This document shows positions 10,219 through 21,735 of a stretch of 64,000 bases of DNA, piece by piece (within the stretch, counting starts at the first letter, position 1; each line of letters starts with the position of its first letter). A program made the translations under genes and the position numbers. Source of the stretch: Hydra vulgaris (lineage: Eukaryota > Cnidaria > Hydrozoa > Anthoathecata > Hydridae); contig NC_088931.1 in assembly GCF_038396675.1 (NCBI RefSeq), positions 72,286,501 to 72,350,500 on the forward strand, read 5' to 3'. Under the pieces are notes generated by a model. That model made no database searches. It saw nothing but the letters and a program-made list of their open reading frames with translations, and was not told the DNA's origin.

Positions 10219-12740
10219 TTATGTAAACCTGTAGTTATTCGATGAGCATGAAACAGAGTGTTTTAAGGAAATAAAAGAGCGATTGCAGTGCTTGTAAGAT
10301 GGTAGCGGAAGGTAGTCTATTAAAGAAGCAATCATTATACATCGAATCTCATTATTTTCTCCACACACCTCATACATACCAAGCTCATGCACAAATTGTG
10401 TGTTCTGCTCATTAATAAGAGCATACTCGTTTCCATGTGTATCAAAAAAAAGAAACAAAATTCTTGCAAAAATAGGAAGTTCGTGATCCTTTGACCGCAT
10501 AAATTTTTGAACTTGGTATGCTTGAATTATTGTATGATTGCAACAACTGGTGTGTCTCTGTTAAGGTTTTATATACATGCTTGTAATTGTTAAAATTTCT
10601 GGCACATTTTTTAAAGTAAGAATGCTTTTGTTCAAACCTTAAAGTGAAAACTCGCATTAGAGGCCCGTAACATAAAATTAGCTGTGGATAGTGGGACAAA
10701 TAATGATGTTTTGGTAATAGTTTAGAAGAAGAGAATAATTCTCTACGAGAAGACAAATAACCATTTATTAAAACCTGCAGATAAGCAATATGTTGAATGT
10801 CAATTTTAGGTGAACATATAATCTCAACAATTTCTTTTAGTCTTAAATACAATAACCACACAGGATCTTCAAAATCTAGAATGTAAATTCCTATATAAAG
10901 GGGAAACAAACGCAAAAACACCCAGTTTTGAACTGCATGACCACTTAACTTTTCAGTACTCGAAGTTTTATTCATCTCACAAGGTTTATCCAAGGCATCT
11001 CCTTCAAAATATTTCTGCATGTTAATTCTTCTGTTGATGTTGTTAAATGAAAACCATCGCTTACTAACAAAATATTACTAACAAAATATTACTAACAAAT
11101 AAATACATATCTCGTGAAGCAACGCCATCGAAGATATCATGAGCTAAGCATGGTGGCAAACCTGTAGACACATGAAATCCACATAAACCATTAAATGGTG
11201 AATTAAATTTTATTCCTTCAAAATTGTTACCATTATTCTGAGCTAATTGAAACAGGCTATTATTGTGGCTTGATTCTGTTCGATCTAGTCCACAGAATTG
11301 AGGGTTAAAATCAAACTCTGCACGTGTTGCTAAACAGTATCTACAAAAGTGTGAAACTGTGCTAAAATTTTCACAAAAGCCTCCTATAGAACAGATATTT
11401 CTGCCAATTCAGAAAATATTGGTGCAAATACTTTGCTGAGGCCAAAGTACTGCATCTTTACACATAAGTGTATTACACATAATCTGCATCTTTACACATA
11501 AGTACCAGCTGTAGCTGCTCCGATGCATATCTCTTGTGTGATGGAATATTAGCTAATGTTAAGTAAACTGCAAGTATTTTATGTTTTTTTCTTCCTGATC
11601 CAATTGGGTTGACAATTTTAAAAGAATCTTGATATAGAATAAGATATAAAATTTTATCATCAGACTTTGCAATATCTTGAATTAGGGATCCACTCAGTAA
11701 GTCTGAATATATGCCAAAATTTTCCTCATGTTTTACCCAAAACCCAGGTTCATTGCTGTGTTTATTGTACATCATTTTTAACAAGTCCTTTATTGGAACA
11801 TGATGAACAGTTCTAAATTTTTTATTGGCATCAAAACCTAAAGTAAATTCTATTGGAGATATGTAACTCATGTTTTTATGAAAATAAGCTTTCCTTTTTT
11901 TATTAGTACTTAAAGCGTACAAACTGTTTATCTTTATTTGTTCTGACTTAGAAAATTCACTTAAAATATTTTCACAGATATCACTGCTTTGATTCGAGAT
12001 TGCAGAAGTCAGACTTTGAACAGAGAATTGAGTACTCAAATTATTAACTACCATAAGTTCATCAAAAATAGATTGAACACAAGAAGCTGGAAATATATTT
12101 TTTACTTGCAATTTTAAAAAAAAGAGAGCTTGATCCTTCAAATATTTTTCAGAAGAAATATCATCAATACAATCATGAAACTCTTTATTTTCATAGTGTT
12201 CTAAAGATCCACATGAAATGCTTTCTTGTTCAAGGGTGTTAACATCTTTATTGTTGTTTAAATTAGAAGAATTTAAGCTATGTACAACATACAGTGGCAT
12301 GATAAAACTTGAACCCGATTGCTTGTGTCGTCTTGTTATATGAGATGCAAATGAATTTCGATTAGTGTACGAACTTTTGCAATTCATGTAAGGACAATGA
12401 ACGCGGTCAAGTGAATCAAGATGCAATTTAAGATGTAAGATAAACTGAGATAGTCCAGCACATACTTTTTTACATAGTGCAATATCACATTTAAAACTTT
12501 GGAAAATGTTATTTATTTCTGTTGTTGGTTTATTTTCAATAATACTTTTATTATGTTCTTTTCTTATATGCAATTTGAAAGTTGAATACGTTTTGAAAAT
12601 AATTCTTCAATTTTGAATGCAACAAGGAAACTGAATATTAGCTAATTTTTGATGGCTTTGTTAATGAATCATATAACTCAGCAAAGATTTCATTTTTTTG
12701 CCACAATGGTTGCATGATTTTAAATCCAATTTAGACATTA
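10219..12740 (-). pseudogene. C2H2-finger/transposase-like gene of the 9.4-kb transposon
   Basis: The N-terminus has four C2H2-like fingers: [17 protein letters not shown] near 12710, a degenerate one ending KLHIRKEHN, one with FKCDIALCKK, and VHCPYMNCKSSYTNRNSFAS. A long open exon (12573-11473, 366 codons) holds DQALFFLKLQVKNIFPAS, GFDANKKFRTVHHVPI and LILYQDSFKIVNPIGSGRKK. A local duplication of cttatgtgtaaagatgca near 11460-11500 breaks the frame before YFGLSKVFAPIFSELAEI. Then follow GGFCENFS...HFCRYC, GLPPCLAHDIFDGV (about 11160-11120), an open 192-codon stretch (11020-10442) with GHAVQNWVFLRLFPL and KHHYLSHYPQLILCYGPL, and the tail LPLPSYKHCNRSFISLKHS. The block order matches an uncharacterised protein family known from fish and corals. 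Inferred to be the transposase; catalytic residues are not assigned. Confidence 0.7.
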
Positions 12741-12753
12741 TCTTTTTTATAAA

Positions 12754-12942
<189 letters not shown>

Positions 12943-12944
12943 TA

Positions 12945-13075
12945 TGTTAGTGCATTCTACAAACAGAGTGCTCAATGTTCTAAAAGAACAGAGCAATAAT
13001 AAATTAGTAAAAACACTTATCTAATTTTTGATTTCTTCAACACTGTGTTTCACCATCAGTAGGTTCATCAGGAAG
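12945..13075 (-). mobile_element. Penelope-like 3'-end fragment
   Basis: The reverse complement matches the terminal part of the Penelope element at 8235-8370: the hammerhead region, then a tail with attattgctctgttctttt and gcactctgtttgtagaatgc. About 130 bases remain. It is bordered by (AT)n on one side and (ATGT)n on the other, and is more diverged than the complete copy. Confidence 0.75.
13035..13075 (-). ncRNA. diverged hammerhead ribozyme in Penelope fragment
   Basis: On the minus strand CTTC-CTGATGA is followed by a longer stem II region (acc...ggt), GAAA, a short stem III ACA(CAG)TGT, and then U^G ahead of GAAG. The two core boxes and stem I are preserved. The sequence before cleavage reads GTT instead of GTC, still an allowed NUH site. 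Stem sequences differ from the 8235 copy in a compensating manner, which suggests it was once under selection. Confidence 0.65.
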
Positions 13076-13438
<363 letters not shown>

Positions 13439-13559
13439 TACAAAATATATATACTAATAGTATATATATTTTGTATATAATATATTATATGTATATAATA
13501 TACATATAATATAATAATTATTGGGATTTATAATATTTATAGGATTAAAAGGATATAAG

Positions 13560-13800
13560 GTATGATATAAAACACAACTAGATAACCTAGCTGTGATCTT
13601 CAGGCTGAAGTCTTCAGCCTAAAGATACCATGGACTTCAGCTTTGTCTTAGTAAGATATCGCTGAAGTTAATGATATCTTCAGGTGTTTGATATCAACGT
13701 GTTTGATATCAAACACGTTTTATATACTCAATCTTTAATTTTATATTTGATGTCAAACACGTTGATATCATATAAGCTATATCATAAAATCAAGTGCAAT
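13560..13800. repeat. short inverted repeats around GTTTGATATCAAAC
   Basis: Contains aggctgaagtcttcagcct (palindromic) near 13600. Several copies of gtttgatatcaa and gatatcaaacacg occur in both orientations (13685-13770). The region lies between the transposase-like gene and the right TIR of the large transposon, so a subterminal role is possible. Confidence 0.6.
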
Positions 13801-13914
13801 AAGAAATGACATTGAAACAAATAATATTATTTTGTAAATTATAGGATCAATTATTTAGACACATACAAATATTTCAAATATCAACCCAATTTACTTAATT
13901 TGTCTAAAAATTTT

Positions 13915-14050
13915 ACGATGGTATACCGTGAAGTAGTTACGAGTTGTGTTCGCGGCCGAAATACCGTAATAGTTACGGTATTGTACCGCAAAATGCGTTC
14001 ACGGTGAAATACCGTGTTATTCACGGTATAGTACCGTGAATTTCACGGTA
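13915..14050. repeat. right terminal region with ACGGTA/TACCGT repeats
   Basis: Mirror of the left terminal region. It contains about nine accgt/acggt motifs, ending in the 28-base TIR at 14023-14050. The interior part of the repeat is less conserved with the left end than the outermost 28 bases. Confidence 0.75.
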
Positions 14051-14570
14051 CTAAACTAAACTGTGACGAGGACGAAGACGAGGTCTCCTACACTGTAAAA
14101 CTAAAGTTTTACAGTGTAGGAGACCTCGTCTTTGGAACGTAGTTCTTAATAAAAATATGAAAGCGTAACTTCAATAAATTGTTTCAAAAATATAGTTAAA
14201 CAGTATTTACCTGAATTAACAGACACAAACATATTTTTGTATTTTTAAGCAAAAAAAAAAAATCCTGTAAAATTTCTTTCACTATGTATTTATTAAATTT
14301 TAGCAATTTATCGTATTCTTGTTGTAATTATGTATTAACTTGTTTTATATAACGAGTATTTGTAACTTTATATGAGAACTTTGTAAAAAATATTTTACTA
14401 TTGGGAATTGATGACAAGACTTCTGTCTTCTACTTGCTCTTGTCGTTAATAATTTTTTATTTAAAAGTTATTGATGAAAATTGTAAAACAAGAACTTTGT
14501 AAAATGTTTATAAATGACGAACAAATGTTACTATATATAAATTACTATATGAAATGAAATTTAATATAAC
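14051..14570 (+). pseudogene. 3' end of the split CR1/L2-like LINE
   Basis: Continues the LINE interrupted at 4667. RPRLWNVVLNKNMKA appears at 14122-14167. After a frame change comes TSINCFKNIVKQYLPELTDT with a stop at about 14250. The 3' untranslated region follows, with an A-run at 14252-14263. A 28-bp palindrome (14075-14132) lies between the transposon border and the RPRLWN block. Confidence 0.75.
14075..14132. repeat. perfect palindrome, 28-bp arms
   Basis: Arms 14075-14102 and 14105-14132 are perfectly complementary around a two-base centre. The right arm belongs to LINE coding sequence (the RPRL codons), so the left arm looks like a templated inverted copy made next to the transposon end. 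Confidence 0.95.
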
Positions 14571-15521
14571 AAGCTTATCCAAAATATGGAAAAGTTGCAA
14601 CTAATTTCAAAAAAGTTATAAACAGTTTAAGCCATGTGGTTTTTGAGGTCCCATACTAAAATATAGCGAAACTTTACTGAAAAAATAAGTAAAATAAAAA
14701 TACCAAAATAATTCCTCTGGGAAATATAATATTATTTAAAACTATAATAATATTTCTGGGAAAAACTTTTACCATATAAAAGCATATAAAAAAGCAAAAA
14801 AAAGTTAAATTATTTGTATTGTACTAAAGATATGACAAAAGAAAAAATGTGATTTTTAGGGCCCGCCTACCTGTAATATATAAAATAAGTTTTTTTTATA
14901 TAATGTAAAGCATTATAGGTTAATACTTTCATAAATAATATTTTCATTTAATTAACAAATTCGATTCTAGAATATACGGTTCTAGAAAATTTGGTTTTAG
15001 ATAGAGATTTTATATCATTTGAAGAAACAAGTTTTAATAATTTAATTAAAAAACAAGGAACGTTAAATTCAATTCTAAACGGTTTCAATCAATAAAATAT
15101 TCGATTATCTCATTATATTATATTCGGTTACAGCGCGTTACTCGCTTCAAATTATTAGTAAAACAATTACAGAATCTGAGAAATGTAAACAAATTTAAAT
15201 TTAACTTTAAGATTTTTTATTAGGCTAGTAAGGTTTATTAAATTATAATTTAAATATTCAATATAGTCCAATTATTTAAGCAATTAGTGCAGTTATTGTG
15301 TGTAACTACAATCTATTATAAAAAAAATGAAGCAAGTGAATATAACAAATTGTTATAAATAAAATTTAACTCATTTAATTTAATTACACAAGTAAATTTA
15401 AAATTGTCTCCTTTTATGACCTAAAGTTATTACCTTAAAAAGCAATTAGATTCAAAACTTAAAATTCATGCAAGAACCTCACTAAATTTTTTTTTTAATA
15501 GTACAAACATAAGTCCAAAAG
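14571..15521. other. unassigned AT-rich DNA
   Basis: No coding block, terminal repeat or array recognised. Confidence 0.4.
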
Positions 15522-15960
15522 CATGTCTGGAAAACCAACGAGAGACAGAGGTATAGGAAGAACATAGGAATCTGGTGCATCAAAAAGAAAATGAAAGACT
15601 GAAACAAAGAAACCAAACCAAGGATCTTCTGATAAATCTCTCGGCCAAGTTTCTTTGGTTTCTGAAACAGAACCGATTTCAGAGTCAAATATATCAGCTG
15701 TACAACAAGAGTTACTCAATCCTGATGAATGTTACCTCCAAAGACGCAAATAACAAATATTTTTATTTTTTTTTTATATATAAATTTCATTTGACGCGAA
15801 AACTGATTAACGGCGAAATTCAACACCGCATATGGTTAGTTTACTCCTTGTCTAAAGATTAAGTTTATTGCTTTCCTTGCAGAACTTTTTCACATAATCA
15901 GATGGTAAAATAAGGATGTTGTGACTGGAAAGATTTATGTGGATATTGCATAGACTTGAA
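15522..15960 (+). pseudogene. hAT transposase N-terminal remnant (TTF finger)
   Basis: Starts MSGKPTRDRG. It continues through a Ser/Glu-rich stretch (SLVSETEPISESNISAVQ) to the TTF-finger block INGEIQHRIWLVYSLSKD, then VYCFPCRTFSHNQM and DWKDLCGYC at about 15790-15950. This is the same transposase type as at 455-2345, but another copy. Stops are present (after residue 11 and after SKD). Nothing of the catalytic region remains; the copy ends at a palindrome and AT run. Confidence 0.65.
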
Positions 15961-16007
15961 AAAAAATGAAGGACACACACACATGTGTGTCCTTTTTCAA
16001 GTCTATG

Positions 16008-16010
<3 letters not shown>
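15946..16010. repeat. palindrome bordering (AT)n array
   Basis: ttgcatagacttgaaaaa pairs with its complement at 15993-16010. The centre contains ggacacacacacatgtgtgtcc. It joins the hAT remnant to the AT run. Confidence 0.9.

Positions 16011-16088
<78 letters not shown>
16011..16088. repeat. (AT)n microsatellite
   Basis: Pure AT run. It continues in kind at 19013-19078, on the other side of the element at 16089-19012. Confidence 0.95.
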
Positions 16089-16090
<2 letters not shown>

Positions 16091-16837
16091 CGTAGGAACA
16101 AGGGGGCAGAGGGGACTATAGCCCACCCAACTAAAACACTAAGGGGGGGGGGGCCGACACTACACTAACCCCCTACCTCTTACCCTATCCATTTCTTAAA
16201 TAGTTTTTAAAAAACTTTTATGATAGCAACAGCAGAAGTATCATTTTCCAGTCTGCAATGACTCAATCACAATTAAACATCACCATGGAGAAGTATATAC
16301 ATAAAACTGTTTAAGATACTATTGCATACTAACTAATTTATAATACTTTATATATTATAATTTTATGCTTACATTTACTTTTTATTAAATACTGGCATAT
16401 ATTTATATATTTTCAAACTCTAATTTACTTCCAACAAGATTGCAAACAACCACTATTAAGTTATGAGTTACTTTAAAATAGAGAATAAGCAAAAATACTG
16501 GGAAATGGTTAACTGAAGACTTGAAAAGTTGTAGGTTGTATATAAAAGTAAAACATGAAGATGGCTAATAGTTAAAAGGTTTCTTTGATGTGCAATGAAA
16601 AAAACTGGATTAATAAAAGTTTTTATAGCATGAAGGGACAGATACAGTAAAAGGATGCAACTTTTTGAATAAGAAACAAGCAAGAATGAGTTTTGGTTTA
16701 TCGTAATAGAGATGATAGCTTGTTTGAGCATTCACCATGATTGTATTTGTAGAAAAAGAAATATATACGACCTTAAAAACAATGGGAGAGTGGCTCAAGC
16801 TTGGTAGTTAAAGCAGGTCTAATTTATTTATTTGTTT

Positions 16838-17060
16838 TTTTTATGTTAATTCACCTCCCAAAGGTTAAAAACGCCACTACAAACGAGAAGGCTGCATAAT
16901 AACCCTCTCTCAACTATATAACTCCGAAACACGAACCTTGACAACCAAGTCCGCTGCGCAGAGAAACAAGTTGGGCGCGGTACTACTAGTGACGTCGTGG
17001 GGATCAATCTCGGTACCTCTCGCTTATGACGCGAGCGCTCTACCACTACACCATGACTGC
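16838..17060 (-). repeat. tRNA-derived SINE
   Basis: The 5' 70 bases on the minus strand fold like a tRNA: A-box region GGTGTAGTGGTAGAGCGC, anticodon arm CTCGC-GTCATAA-GCGAG (anticodon CAT), and B-box-like GAGATTGATCCCC. The body has gcgcagcggacttggttgtc, and the tail ends in aacctttgggaggtgaatt followed by an A-run. The tRNA end is imperfect and lacks an acceptor partner, so this is a SINE head and not a tRNA gene. It is inserted in the minus-strand LINE. Confidence 0.75.
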
Positions 17061-17464
17061 ATTACATTTACAATGTGCTTTTAGACTTTGTCTCAGAGTA
17101 AGATGGTTTGTTATTAAATGAGTTTTGTTTTCTAACAAAAATTGCAGATTTTAAGTCCAGTATTTAAATCCATAAGCCACTGCAAGCCTTAGGCTGTTAC
17201 AGAAGAGAGATCAGATTAAAAATCAGCGACTTGTTCTAAGCAATCAAAAAGTGAAGATTTTTTGTCAGGACAAGAGTATAAAGTTGAGTCGTCAACAAAT
17301 AGAGCCACTTTAGTTGTTAAATTTTCATGAAGATTAATGTTGTAGATAAGATACAATACTGGAACAAAGATTAAAGGGTATCACAAGATATCTTGTGGTA
17401 CCCTTAAAGTTACATGAAATAAAGAAGAGTGTGGACCTTCAAGAATAACACCATTTATTGAAAA

Positions 17465-18118
17465 AGCCGCTACTCAAACAAATCTACTATTGTTGCGCAC
17501 AAATAGTACCCTTTTTGAGCCTTCATTCAAAACTAAGCTTGTGCAATTTAAAATTACTTATCGTGCACTTCATATCTGGAATAAGTTTTTATTACTTAAT
17601 CAAAATATTATTAACCTTGAAAACTTAAATGGCTTTAAAAAATCTATTAAAAAGAGTATTTTAAAGTATAAAAATTTACTTACTGATTTTTTCTAAATTT
17701 GTTCACTGCTAGCTTCTTATATAAACTCTTATTTTTTAATATACTTTAATATATATTTCAAACATTGCGTTAGCAATAAACGCGGTAATATAAAGAAAAA
17801 GTAACGATACATGTTTGTATAATTCTTACGCTTTAATACAATTATAATGTAACAATTTAACGTAAAAATTTTGTAAATATTTTAATTTTTCAATACGTAT
17901 ATATATATATGTATGACAATGTAAAGCGGTTCTGCAAGTTTCCCGCGTTCTTCTTACAGTTCGTATTACAGAAGTTTGTTTATTATTTATGTTTGTGATT
18001 TTTTTTTTTTATATTTATATGTATATTCAATCTTAACGAATCTTTATTATGTAATCACGAAAATGTATACTATGGAACAGAAAATACATAACAAAAAAAA
18101 AAAAAAAAAAAAAAAAAA
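17465..18118 (+). pseudogene. CR1/L2-like LINE 3' end with poly(A), inserted in the other LINE
   Basis: A 68-codon open stretch (17490-17696) contains LFEPSFKTKLVQFKITYRAL, HIWNKFLLLNQNIINLENL and FKKSIKKSILKYK, ending at a stop. The 3' untranslated region contains gcggttctgcaagtttcccg, shared with other copies in the window (for example the reverse complement near 21900). A pure A-run of about 26 bases closes it at 18118. The plus-strand insertion splits the reverse transcriptase of the minus-strand LINE. Confidence 0.75.
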
Positions 18119-19008
18119 CTTAATTACTGCAGTTAGTAAGAAATAATTTAATAATCTCAAAACCTTTATATAAAGAAACAAGTAACAGAGTGAAGACTAT
18201 TCGAAGGACAGTTGGAGAGGTCAAAGTGTTTTCTAGAGTTTTGAAAAATCGGAACCACTTATTTAGTACTTTTTAAAAATTAAATATTAGTAAATATTAT
18301 ATAATTAATAATATTAAATGTTAGACTTACTTTAGTTAATGATATTGTTGAAGACGAACCAAAAGTCTCTAGAACCTAAGTTTGATATAAGATATAAAAT
18401 TTAGTAAACAGAGATTAACAGAGCTTAACATCAGAGGGACCTTTTTACATTAGCTTCTTGGAATAATAAAAGGACATTTGTTCTTAAGAGAGATGTTGTT
18501 GTAAAAAAGATGAAATAAATGATTAATAAAGCAACTGCTCAAGATGGTGAAAAATATGGAGTAGAATGAGGTTTAACTTAAAATTGAAGAGTAGAAATAA
18601 AAGCTTCTAAATTTTAGACTAGAAAGAACAAAAGCTTCTGGATCCGCTTTATGCATAAATGTTATGGACAAAAACATATATGTTTGCTATTTATTTAGAT
18701 GCTGTCAAACAATATCCTTTCATATTTATATAAACTTTAGTATTTATATAGTTTAGTATTTCCCGAAAGAGAAGAAGATGATAATGAAGATGATCATGTT
18801 GATGTTTATATATGCATATATATACAAAATATAATATTAATTTTGAATAAAAAAAATATACTTTATGGATGTATAAATGTTTATATCATTTTTATGATCA
18901 TTTTTATCTGCTTTGCTGTGTCATACAAAATTAAGGAACTTTTTTCCTTTTAACATATGTTTTCAGCCCCCCCCCCTCTCCAACTTTTGCGACCTTCCTA
19001 CGCCACTG

Positions 19009-19012
<4 letters not shown>

Positions 19013-19078
<66 letters not shown>
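19013..19078. repeat. (AT)n microsatellite
   Basis: AT run between the hAT-like element and the foldback element. Confidence 0.95.
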
Positions 19079-19081
<3 letters not shown>

Positions 19082-19752
19082 ATATTTAAAAAGAACAAAT
19101 ATAACATTATTGGAGGTATAAGATAAAGAAATAATATTATTTTTTTATTTCTTTATCTTATACCTCCATTATTGCTTTTGTGTAATCATAGTTTATGTAG
19201 TCGTGGTAATAAACTTCTCCTCAGAATCGCGTTTATTACTGGCGTCTCGAAGAGGCTCAGCACCAATACCTAATTTATCCCGTCAGATAAACATCATCAC
19301 CATTTATGCTTTACACCGTGATTTACGCCTACTCCACTACGCCTACTGCAGTAAAAAAAGACTTCACTTCAAACAGCCAAAACCCTAACTTCATCCAAAT
19401 TTGTAAAGCTATAATATTTTTGAAAAAATAATATAGATAGTGAATTCAATACCAAATAATATAACATATTTAAATAGAATGTAAGAAGAAATAATACAAT
19501 ATTTACAATATTTTAAGAAATAATATGGATGTGAATTCAATACCAAATAATATAACAAAAAACTTGGGGTAAATCATAAATGGCAATAATCTTTATCTGA
19601 CGGGATAAGCCAGGTATTGGCGCTGAGCCTTTTCGAAACGATTGTAATAATAAACGCGATTCTGAGGAGAAGTTTGTTACTACAAAAGCAATTATGTTTT
19701 TTCTTTATCTTATACCTCCTATCATTTTTATTTATTCATTTTAAATATTGAT
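19079..19752. mobile_element. foldback element with long inverted repeats
   Basis: Left arm (19079-19330) and right arm (about 19562-19752) are imperfect inverted copies. They share ggaggtataagataaag, cctcagaatcgcgtttatta and atcccgtcagataaa in opposite orientation. The left arm carries an extra hairpin with 24-bp arms (19111-19134, 19145-19168). No coding capacity; a 61-codon open stretch inside is a shadow. Superfamily unknown. Confidence 0.75.
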
Positions 19753-20509
19753 ATATCTATGTATATGTATTTTTGTTTTAAAGTAAGTTAAATTTTTGTA
19801 TTTAATGAAGATTTATGGTTACTTATATGTCCTGTTTCATTTTAGGTATACTTTAACGATAAAATTACTGTTGATTATGATTTGTGTATAAGCTTTTTCT
19901 TCTTAAAATAAATCTGTGTTTGTTCTGAACATCTGTTCGTTTTGCTTTTTTTGTTATTCCTTTATAAAAAGTTTTTTTAATAGAAATGTTTCATTTTTTT
20001 TTGTGGGCTTTCATTGCTCAGTCTAATTCAAGCACCACAGATTACCTGCATCAAATATAACAAAAGCCAAAAAACTCGCTCTTTTTAATTTGTGTTTTTT
20101 CGTGTCATTTCTTTTATTAACTCATACCATAATTAACAATAAAACTCATAAGCTACTCCTAAGTTTTACCATAATTTGTAATAAAAATTAATATTTAAAT
20201 ATTAAGAACAAATACTTATAAATATGTGAATACTTATCATATTAAGAACAAATACTTATAAATATGTGAATTACTTGTAAAAATAATTAACAATAACAGT
20301 TCTGACTTCATGGTTAGCACAGATCCTGATAATGCCAGCCTTGCTAACTCAAGAACGCCACTTATATGGGGTGCTAGCATACAAATCAAGATACTCTGTA
20401 ATGCAAATTTTAAAATCCTTAAATTTTATTGGCGAAAAATAGTTTAATCTGAATGTTCAAAAAAAGTGAAATTTGACTTTATAGTGCGACATTAAAAACA
20501 CCTGCAAAA
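19753..20509. other. unassigned AT-rich DNA with a 37-bp tandem duplication
   Basis: The string attaagaacaaatacttata is repeated at 20200 and 20238 as a direct tandem copy. Nothing else recognised. Confidence 0.5.
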
Positions 20510-21141
20510 TAGGGGTGTAGCGGATCGGAAATTTTGAATTCCGACCGGAACCGGATTTATCGGAATTATTAATAAAATTCCGGCCGGAATACCAACAGTA
20601 ACGAGATTTATCATTATGTCAATTTTTATCTTCTAAATTAAAAGTGAAATCCTGCACCACAACATCATGGCTACATAATATATATTTATAACCTACAATA
20701 TATATTTATAACCTATCCCACTAATTTGATTCTTGTTTTATTTAAATCTGATATGCTGTTTTTATTTGTTCCTTATAATTTTATTTATTGAAAGTTTTAA
20801 TCTGAATAATATTTATATTTAAAATTATTTTTTTGTTTTCTATTTTTCCATTTAGATTAAAATTAAGATATTTACTATATTAGACATTCTATACTTTTCA
20901 ATTGTTTAAAATTTAAGTAACATTTAAAATGAATCTCTTCCCAGTGGCAGGTCACATTTTTGATGAAAAAAGCGCTAGTTTGTTGTCCAAAACTGGATAG
21001 CAAATCTTTTTACATCACAATATTCCTAAACTTCTAGAAATCTTAACATAATTGATTACTGAAAATAAAATTACATTGTGTTTGTTAAGAGTTTTGTAAT
21101 TTTTACCTAGGTTTTGGCGGGAATTTTCTGTTACACCTCTA
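20510..21141. mobile_element. hAT-like MITE
   Basis: Ends are TAGGGGTGTAGCGGA and, inward from the right, TAGAGGTGTAACAGA. The flanking octamers ctgcaaaa and ctgtataa match at six positions, fitting an old 8-bp duplication. The left subterminal part carries repeated ccgg/ccgac motifs (20525-20590). Non-coding. Confidence 0.65.
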
Positions 21142-21735
21142 CTGTATAATTAGAATCATTTTATAAGATTTGATAAAAATTGGTGCAAATGTAGCATATG
21201 GCCGCACCTGTGATATTGTGTCACTACTTTCAAAATAATGATTACATAAGTGTTCTACTATGTAATACCAACAACTTTTGTTTTAATTTTTTTATTGCTA
21301 CAACTTTTTAATTGCCACTTTCATTTTATAGACCAAAATATTGATTTGCTATTTAAAGCAAGGTTTGATTTAGCTTATGTGTTGCATGAAAATATAAGCA
21401 ATTTCTAAGGTATAAACTACTGTCAAAATGCATGAAAAAGTTAAAAAATGGTTGAAAAGCTTTTATAAAATACCTACATAAAAAAAGACAAATAAAATAT
21501 TTGGAGGGTCAGTATAGGGAAAATCTTTTGTAGGAATGTATCATTAAAAAAAAACTCATCTAATTTGTAAATAAGTGTCATTAATTTAAATAATCGTTTT
21601 TTTTAAAGGAAAGAATTATGTAACAATTATTTCCTTGTAATTAAATTATTTTCTTGATTTTAATCGTTTGTAATTAATAACGGTTGTAGGTATGTTAATG
21701 GGTTGTTATCCAGTATAAATTCAAGTTAAATTTTG
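21142..21735. other. unassigned AT-rich DNA
   Basis: Nothing recognised. Confidence 0.4.

Larger units (their letters stand above)
16440..18640 (-). pseudogene. Jockey-like LINE, minus strand, broken by a SINE and another LINE
   Basis: Read on the minus strand from 18640. SSCFINHLFHLFYNN and CKKV-type blocks are followed at about 18260-18130 by VFKTLENTLTSPTVLRI, the VFKNSGE..DPSNYRP equivalent. After the insertion at 17465-18118, coding resumes with VILEGPHSSLFHVT, then LIFVPVLYLIYNI, the catalytic VALFVDDSTLY near 17310-17280, and a tail in 16600-16440. Several stops and frameshifts. The LINE is 5'-truncated and lies wholly inside the hAT-like element. Confidence 0.7.
16089..19012. mobile_element. 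hAT-like composite element in an AT array
   Basis: The right end, read inward, is CAGTGGCGTAGGAAGG. The left end begins GGCGTAGGAACAAGGGGG, lacking the first four bases. Poly-G/poly-C runs lie just inside each end (16142-16153, 18965-18977). (AT)n sequence flanks both sides, consistent with insertion into one AT microsatellite. No hAT transposase is left inside; the interior is occupied by LINE and SINE sequence. Confidence 0.5.

Noticed and set aside
16990..17060. Functional tRNA-Met gene on the minus strand
   Set aside because: The anticodon arm is good, but the sequence continues into a SINE body with an A-rich tail and the acceptor stem does not close.
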